Part shown: piece after piece, positions 58,446 through 64,000 of the stretch
How the letters are laid out: each line of letters begins with the position of its first letter
How positions within the stretch are numbered: position 1 is the first letter of the stretch
DNA from: Erythroxylum novogranatense
Lineage: Eukaryota; Streptophyta; Magnoliopsida; Malpighiales; Erythroxylaceae
Length of the DNA stretch: 64,000 nt
Assembly: GCA_029891385.1 (NCBI GenBank)
Contig: CM057228.1
Coordinates: 36,893,023 to 36,957,022 of the forward strand
Direction: 5' to 3'
Program-made: the position numbers and the translations under genes
Notes under the pieces: model-generated
Databases searched by the model: none
Told to the model about the DNA's origin: nothing
What the model saw: only the letters and a program-made list of their open reading frames with translations

Positions 58446-58607
58446 ATGTTGTCCGCTATCGCATGTTTTTGTATACTGCTTATCTTTCTGTATCTTTGTT
58501 TGATTCTTAGTGTTAGTATAGAGCCAAAAGAAGCTCGCCCCTTTTTTCTCTTCTTAGTCGTTCCTATGATCCTTATGCTGCTTATTGGCATAGCATTTGA
58601 GAATTAA
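58446..58607 (+). CDS. 53-aa predicted two-helix membrane microprotein ORF in G2 5' LTR (antisense)
   Basis: Same ORF as at 50976-51137 with no nucleotide difference, again 96 bp after TATAAATAG. The identity may reflect recent LTR synthesis rather than selection, because LTRs are made identical at insertion. However, other parts of the two LTRs have diverged by many small changes, so the ORF block is relatively spared. The hydrophobic-loop-hydrophobic pattern would suit an ER or plastid membrane hairpin. No homolog comes to mind. Confidence 0.45.
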   Translation: MLSAIACFCILLIFLYLCLILSVSIEPKEARPFFLFLVVPMILMLLIGIAFEN

Positions 58608-58729
58608 TGGTATATCTATGGGAATAAAGGAATTCAAGATATTTCTCTATTGTACTATTCATAAATACGTATACGACTGTTCACAAATACGGATACTGTC
58701 ACACTGTAGCACTACTGTTCACTATGCAC

Positions 58730-58842
58730 TATTACTATTTACTATTTACTATTTACTATTTACTATTCACTATTCCTATTTACTATTTACTATTTACTAT
58801 TCACTATTCACTATTACTATTTACAATTTACTATTCACCGAC
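58730..58842. repeat. CTATTTA heptamer array in G2 5' LTR
   Basis: Equivalent to 51257-51385 with slightly fewer units. Confidence 0.9.
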
Positions 58843-59198
58843 ACTGTTCACACACTGTTCACTGACACTGTTCATCGTCTCCTACCTTACGAAAATCACT
58901 GTTCATTTCTTTTTTTTTCCTCTCAAGTTCTTTAGCACTTCACTTAAAACCTTATCTATACAGAATTTCTAACCTATCAGAATCGTCAGAAACAACTTAA
59001 ACTCAAAAGATCACAAAACTAATGATCAGAAACAAAAACAAAAACATGAACACCATGAAAACTCAAAACCAGTAAACCAAAACAAAAACAAGGATGTAAT
59101 TCGTATGAAAACAGAGGGTGAGTACTTACTAATGTCAGAAAACTTCGATAGTGAGAGTCGGTGAAGAACAAATGTCCGATTGTTTGCAGATTCAACAC

Positions 59199-59205
59199 AT
59201 TTATA
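59199..59205 (-). promoter_or_regulatory. Sense TATA element of the G2 5' LTR
   Basis: The - strand reads CCTATAAATGTGTTG. Position and orientation suit transcription toward gag. Confidence 0.5.
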
Positions 59206-59646
59206 GGCTGTATTAAATGCTTAACAGCTATATCCTATACTGTTAAAACTAATTACACACTTATGATTTTCGGAATCACCTAATACCCAGAAGTTCCAAA
59301 CAACTTCCAAACTTCACCAAAAATTCCGTCATAAAATAAAACTTCAAAATAATTGTTCAAAAAAATACTAATCCGTTACCAACACTTTCTAAAAAATCAT
59401 TGACGTATCCGAAAAATACTATAAATATAAAAAAATATCTTACTATTGTCCGAATCACTCCGACGTTTCATGAAACTAATGTACCCGGAAAATGCCATGA
59501 ATGCATGCCAAAATACTGAAGCACAATTGAGTACATATTCCAAGAATAAGCATAATACTTATGCACAATTTAATACATATTGCAATAGTAAGCATATTTC
59601 GTACTAAATGTCGTTAATATTCTAACCCCTAATTTGGGGCGTTACA

Positions 59647-60360
59647 GTAGGGCCTAAGGGAGGTAAGGGAATATTGTTTAGGAACATTTTTAAGGTCACA
59701 TAGGAACATCTTAAGACTTTTCATGACCTTATGCTTAGGCCACTCAAGAGAAGTATACTAGAGGTGTGCTTGGTTAGGTGTGTAGATGAGGCCATCTTTT
59801 GATTTTTCTATCTAAGGAGCTATAGTAGGAGTGAGAAGTTAAATATTCTTTTGGGTTCGAGAGACGTAGTCAACTATGATATTTTGGTGCCCCTTTATGA
59901 GTCGAACTGAGAATTTACAGCTAGAGAATTTAGTTTTCCACTTAAGCAACTGACTACCTTGGGGGGTCATTTTGTTAGGATCTATCATCTTTGTAAAAGT
60001 TGTACCATCCATTTCAATAGTAAAATGATAAGGGCCAAGATGACTTTTTCTTCCAAGAGAATTTTGCCATTTTCTTACGTTTAATCTTCAAATAGGGCTT
60101 TTTATAAGTCTATGTAAGATGTACTTTTTCCAACATCATAGTTATGAGGAATTTTTATTATTCATATAGTTTGTCAAGAGTAGCCAAAGCCAACTGGTAT
60201 ATTTCTTCTAATGATATTTTCTTCGGAGTAGAATCGATATAGTAACATTTGAAGATAACATTCTGACCAACTTCAAGACTCTGGTTTACATTTGATAACA
60301 TTCCACATACCAAATAGAGAAATAGTTTATATGAATAAATTAATATAAACAATAGAAATT
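59647..60360 (-). pseudogene. Endogenous caulimovirid-like RT/RNase H fragment
   Basis: The - strand between about 59840 and 60010 encodes a readable stretch with the RNase H C-terminal pattern of plant pararetroviruses: a DPNK..PQG element, then a Trp-Lys block, then a Lys-Gly..Asn..Asp-Tyr..Ser-Arg ending. A second open stretch lies at 60158-60352. Frame breaks separate them, so it is a dead relic. The G2 LTR was inserted at 59646/59647. A Ty3/gypsy RNase H is the alternative, but the spacing and the DPNK element differ from the gypsy copies in this window. Identification is from memory of the family. Confidence 0.5.
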
Positions 60361-62160
60361 AATGAATAGAATTCTAGATTATGATAGATGTCCTATAAGA
60401 TTTGAAAGACCAATTGGGCACATTCGAGAAAGATTTTTTTGGGCATTGTTTAAGCAATATATAATAATAAGAAAAGGGCAAGGTGGCCAAAAATTTTGTG
60501 TTGTAAGCTGGATTGATTATAATTTAGAAGAACGGAGCAGGAAGAGTAGAGGTTCCTTATGCAACTTGCTGAAAGGCTGCTCCTTTGAAAATAATATCCG
60601 CCATTATCACCAAAAGTTGTTTAATAAAAGGGTCAAGCATGCCGTGGTTGCCTTGGATCTTTTCATGCTTAAATTTGATTCAGAATAATATATAGGCAAA
60701 GCTTTGTATGGGCGGGTACTTGGGGCTTGGAGCTTGAAAGAAAGCAATTGAGCAACGACAAACATTATTATGAAAACCACAGTTCTATTTATGATTGCTT
60801 TTACATGTGGAAGGCCACGGCCAACCCTTGGCGATCAATTGAATTGATCCCTTTCAGGGGCCCCAGATGGTGAATTCGGGGATTTACATTTCCTCTCTCT
60901 TTCAAAGGTATTTGCATATCATGATTGTCTCGACGGAGGTAAAAGGAGATTATCAGGAATTCATTCTCTTAGAATCTTTCCGGCAAATTATTTCCTCAAG
61001 GTCAAGAAAAAGAATCACTTGAAAGCCAGATTCTGTGCTCCCTAGAACGAGCTTACATGGTGCCCAATCATAATCTAATCACACTTGCTACTCATGGGTT
61101 GGCAAATAAATACATAAATAAAAAAGAATCACAGAAAGGAATGATGCTTCCATAGACTAGTAAAAGAAGCTGCTATATGTAAATATGCTGGCAATTGGGT
61201 TGGCGGAAAGAAAAAAAGCCAAATGCCATGGTACTGGTATTGGTTGAAGAAAAGGATGATGACACAACAAATTAACAGCCTTACGTGGAACTTTCCGTTT
61301 GATAATCAATTAAGTGGAATGCGCACTCAGCCGATCAAATTAGCTTTACTCAACTTGACCACAAGACACGCTTAAAGTTATAAAGGAATATCTGAAAGGT
61401 GACAGTCTATTTCGAAAAGAGTGCCTGCTGACCCAGCATCTAACTTGGCCTCAGTCATTACTACAAAGTTGTTCCCGCGTGCTAAACCACAAGCTGCTTG
61501 TCCCAAGTTTTACACATTATTGTACTGCTTTCACGTTCTGCGTAGCTTGGAATGACTCTGGAGTTGCGTGTCTGATTTTAAGAATTTCATGAGATAGTCA
61601 ACCTAGAAATGGGAGATTAGAATGGCATGTAAAAACTACATAACAGAGGTAATGATTGCAAATCTAAAAGCAAAATGCTTGTCTTGGAGTTTAGATAAAT
61701 CCGTCTGCCCTTTAATCTCTCTATGCTGTCTTTTCACTTTCTGCTAAAGTTCTGTCGTCTCAAATGGGAGCATTTGATTCAATTATCATAACACGAACTA
61801 AATTTATCTTCTAAATCAGTTTTTTAAGAGATCTAAGCTACGATCTGTTCATATTCTCGTATTTGACTTTAACAATCTGAACGTTTTTAGCTTACATCTT
61901 TGGGTTTGGAAACGTCTAAATTATTCAGAAAACTATATGCAGAGAGAACTACGCCACAAGCATTAGCATACTGATCTATTTCAAAAAACCACTTTTAGAA
62001 ATTGGAAACATGACAAGGAACAAAAACGCTCCCCCTTTTATCCACGGCTCGATACTGGATTTGAGAAATGAAGTAGTGGGGTTTGACAGAAACCCCGCAA
62101 TGAACACTGGCGTGTACATTTTGACCCTGAAATTTTAGGCTGTTTGAAGGTGATCACACA
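60361..62160. other. Intergenic DNA downstream of the MYB gene
   Basis: A 108-codon + strand ORF (60362-60688) has no motif that I recognise and no clear promoter. The rest is single-copy-looking sequence that probably includes the MYB 3' UTR (near 62160 downward). No TE ends are seen. Confidence 0.4.
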
Positions 62161-62186
62161 CAAGTTGTCTTGAGCTGAATCCAAGA

Positions 62187-63217
62187 TCAGTATTGATCCA
62201 TCATTTGAGTGATGCCTGCTAATGAGAAGTTGAGAACATTCTGCATGTTAATGGGATTCTGCTGTGGTAAGATCACATTAAACTGATTGAAAACTCCGAG
62301 CTTGTTTCCGTGAGATTGAGAAGTAGTTTCTGTGGGATTGACCGTTGTGATGTCATGTATGCTTGGTCTTCTCTTGTCTTTCGATCCAGAGAGCTGCTGC
62401 CTTATAAAATACTTCTGTGCGTGGCTTGCCACTTGAGTAGGTGTCTTAGAAACCACGAATTTTCGAGAGATGTTCCTCCAATCCCCTTTGCCATGCTCGA
62501 GTAGCCCCATCAGAAACCGCCTGCAGTTCGTCGAGAAAGGTCCCAATGGCGTGATCGAGAATAAGAAAAAATTGAAAGAGGAAATACTTCAAAAAGAACT
62601 CTTTTTGGTGTGTATGTATGTCTAATTAATCCGAAGACCTATGGAAGTATTGGTATCAAATCAAATGAAAATGTTCAGTATTAGATCCTGAAGCAGTTTG
62701 TAAAATCAATTTGACCTGTGACAAGGGAAAAAAACTTGGATAATCAAATACCTGATGTCACTAGTTACTTGTAAGTTCTTAAGAGAACTAGACATGAGTT
62801 ATAAGGTTCAAGGGAATTCAGTTCACATGTGCTCCTCTTCTGTCCATGGTGCATCTCTTTTCCTACCCTGATCAACTCTCTTAGATGTCAGTGGCCTTTT
62901 CCTATAGACATCAAAATCACTACTTTCGACCAATTCCAATGTGATTATGTGAAAGACGAGGTAAGGTAACCTGGAATTGGTACCCTTCCTGATTCTATGT
63001 CGCCAACATCTTCTTCGAGTTCTCTATATTGCTTGATCACATCATAAACTGTTTTTCCTGGTATCATTGCTGCCACTTTTCGCCATTTTTCAGGATCATG
63101 TTCAGAATATATAGCCAAAGCACTCTCGAACTTTTTGTTCTCCTCTTTTGTCCACTCAGTGCTTGCGCTAAACCAACTCAAATTCGAGTTAAACGAAGAT
63201 GGATACTGAGTTTCCAT
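62187..63217 (-). pseudogene. R-R-type MYB transcription factor (DIVARICATA/SRM1-like) with an 8-bp frame-breaking insertion
   Basis: Exon 1 is 63217-62827 and exon 2 is 62520-62187. The intron 62826-62521 is GT..AG, and the donor falls inside a codon (AT|G) so that EEH-M-RFLMGLL is restored. The first SANT/MYB repeat is EWTKEENKKFESALAIYSEH..KWRKVAAMIPGKT. The second is [44 protein letters not shown] with the diagnostic [14 protein letters not shown] follows as in the family. Between SSFT and LELV an 8-bp insertion (62939-62954 tandem) puts a TAA in frame after about 91 codons. Without it the protein would be 238 residues, somewhat shorter than the usual 280-300. Such proteins bind I-box-like DNA in the nucleus. 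The gene is either a null allele or the insertion is a sequence error. Confidence 0.88.
62939..62954 (-). repeat. 8-bp imperfect tandem duplication in MYB exon 1
   Basis: The - strand reads TTTCACAT followed by AATCACAT. The second copy differs only in its first two bases, which are the complement of the first copy's TT. The family reading frame needs only one copy. Confidence 0.85.
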
Positions 63218-64000
63218 GTCACACTACTAGTCCCGATAGGCGCTTACAAGTTAATATCAGATTGAAGCTGAAGGAGTGAAGGATGCTTAGTTCAAGAGTA
63301 CAGGACGGGAGAGAAGGAAGCGAAGTGATGGGTATCGGTGACCGAGAACTTAGAATAGGTAGAAGAGAAACAGAGGAAGAGAAGTTTTCTTGAAATTATT
63401 CTGTATCCCCCTCATGGAGTTCTATTCATTAAATAGTTAAGACCGTTACAACAGAATCTGTTTGGCCTATAACCATTTGTGTCTGTATTCTTATTATATT
63501 CCAGCTCATTACAGTATATAATCGTTTAGTTTTGTTGGTTTTACGTATATACGAGAGCTCTTCTGTCTTGCCTCTGGACCTTGGTTCTTCCTTTGGGCTG
63601 CTAGTGTTGCTTGGGCTGTAACACGAAGAGTATACGCAAAAACCGAGGTTTTATTTAGTTGTGGTCTAATAGGCATTAAATGCAGAATCACGTATTGAGA
63701 ATCAAGAATCTCCTTTTCTTAACATCATAAAACAGAATATCTAGTAAGGGCCGACCTATGGAGAATTGATAAGAAATCATGAAAAGTTGAGAGAAATCCG
63801 ATCTTCTTCCCAAGCAATAAACAAAGATATCAAAGAAGAAAACGCCGGGCATGGTTCAAGCGTTAAGCATAGGAACTCCAAGAAAATGAAGTGAAAGTTT
63901 CATACGGTGAAGAAAAACCTTCGGAGATTATAAAAAGAAAGAGGCGTTAGTATCAAGATCATACGAAGAAGAGCAAAATAAATTTTATCTTTGTTTATGT
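63218..64000 (-). promoter_or_regulatory. MYB gene 5' UTR and promoter region
   Basis: Upstream of the MYB ATG on the - strand. A TATA-like CTATTTAATG is the complement of about 63428-63438, some 215 bp before the ATG, and is followed by a purine/pyrimidine mixed leader. No other gene is evident up to the window end. Confidence 0.45.

Larger units (their letters stand above)
49620..59646 (-). mobile_element. Chromovirus G2 (Ty3/gypsy), nearly complete, long LTRs
   Basis: The 5' LTR is 56955-59646 (2692 bp). The 3' LTR is 49620-52227 and lacks the terminal 30 bp found at 56955-56984. On the - strand LTRs start TGTAACGCCCC and the complete one ends GGGTGTTACA. The PBS follows the 5' LTR and the PPT precedes the 3' LTR. 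Gag, protease, RT, RNase H, integrase and chromodomain are in order, interrupted by a few frameshifts and stops. The right flank is GTAGG; the left target duplication was lost when the 3' LTR was fused to X3. The high similarity of the LTRs and near-open frames make it one of the youngest insertions here. Confidence 0.9.
56955..59646 (-). repeat. G2 5' LTR, complete
   Basis: TGTAACACCC..GGGGCGTTACA in + orientation. It has the same internal parts as the 3' LTR with more copies of the dyad unit and one more TAACGG unit, and lacks about 40 bp present at 51778-51822. Confidence 0.9.

Noticed and set aside
60362..60688. 108-codon + strand ORF near the MYB gene
   Set aside because: No recognised motif, no promoter or splice context. 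It may be chance or viral-relic flank, so it is not called as a gene.

Overview
This window is nuclear DNA of a dicot plant. It contains two ordinary plant genes near its ends: the 3' part of a COI1-type jasmonate receptor gene (1-2714, + strand) and an R-R-type (DIVARICATA/SRM1-like) MYB gene (62187-63217, - strand). Between them lie about 59 kb that are almost entirely nested transposable elements. I cannot name the species from the sequence.

Layout. (1) 1-3082: COI1 exons and 3' flank. (2) 3083-14155: a hAT DNA transposon with a 9-bp identical flank (TATTTATTA), a decayed transposase on the - strand, a SINE-like module inside one of its introns, and two solo LTRs nested in the coding region: LTR-Y (4772-8549, target duplication AAGCA) and LTR-Z (8806-10730, CTTCG/GTTCG). 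(3) 14358-24377: a Ty1/copia element on the - strand (C1), with a 4.4-kb solo LTR (X1, 15234-19665, GATTC) nested in it. (4) 24378-26067: host DNA and faint coding remains, possibly from an endogenous pararetrovirus. (5) 26068-38825: an Athila-type Ty3/gypsy element on the - strand (A1), whose left LTR holds a second, inverted X solo LTR (X2, 26929-31436, TGTTG). (6) 38826-43552: a gag-only, Sirevirus-like LTR element (C2). (7) 43553-47729: the 3' half of a chromovirus (G1) on the + strand. (8) 47730-49619: an internal fragment of a third X LTR (X3). (9) 49620-59646: a nearly complete chromovirus (G2) on the - strand with long LTRs. (10) 59647-60360: a fragment resembling caulimovirid reverse transcriptase/RNase H. 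(11) 60361-64000: intergenic DNA and the MYB gene.

How the parts relate. Target-site duplications give the order of insertion: hAT before LTR-Y and LTR-Z; C1 before X1; A1 before X2 and C2. Removing LTR-Z plus one copy of its target duplication rejoins the hAT reading frame exactly. Two junctions (43550 and 49620) lack target duplications, so they are rearrangement breakpoints.

Most interesting observations: (a) both G2 LTRs carry, antisense to gag-pol, a promoter-like block (TAACGG repeats, TATAAATAG, CT-rich leader) followed by an identical 53-codon ORF predicted to make a two-helix membrane microprotein; (b) LTRs of several unrelated families each contain an island of short palindromes, and two copies of family X carry different palindromes in the same slot; (c) the MYB gene contains an 8-bp imperfect tandem duplication that looks like a hAT excision footprint and breaks its frame; (d) C2 is a gag-only element with several PPT-like tracts.
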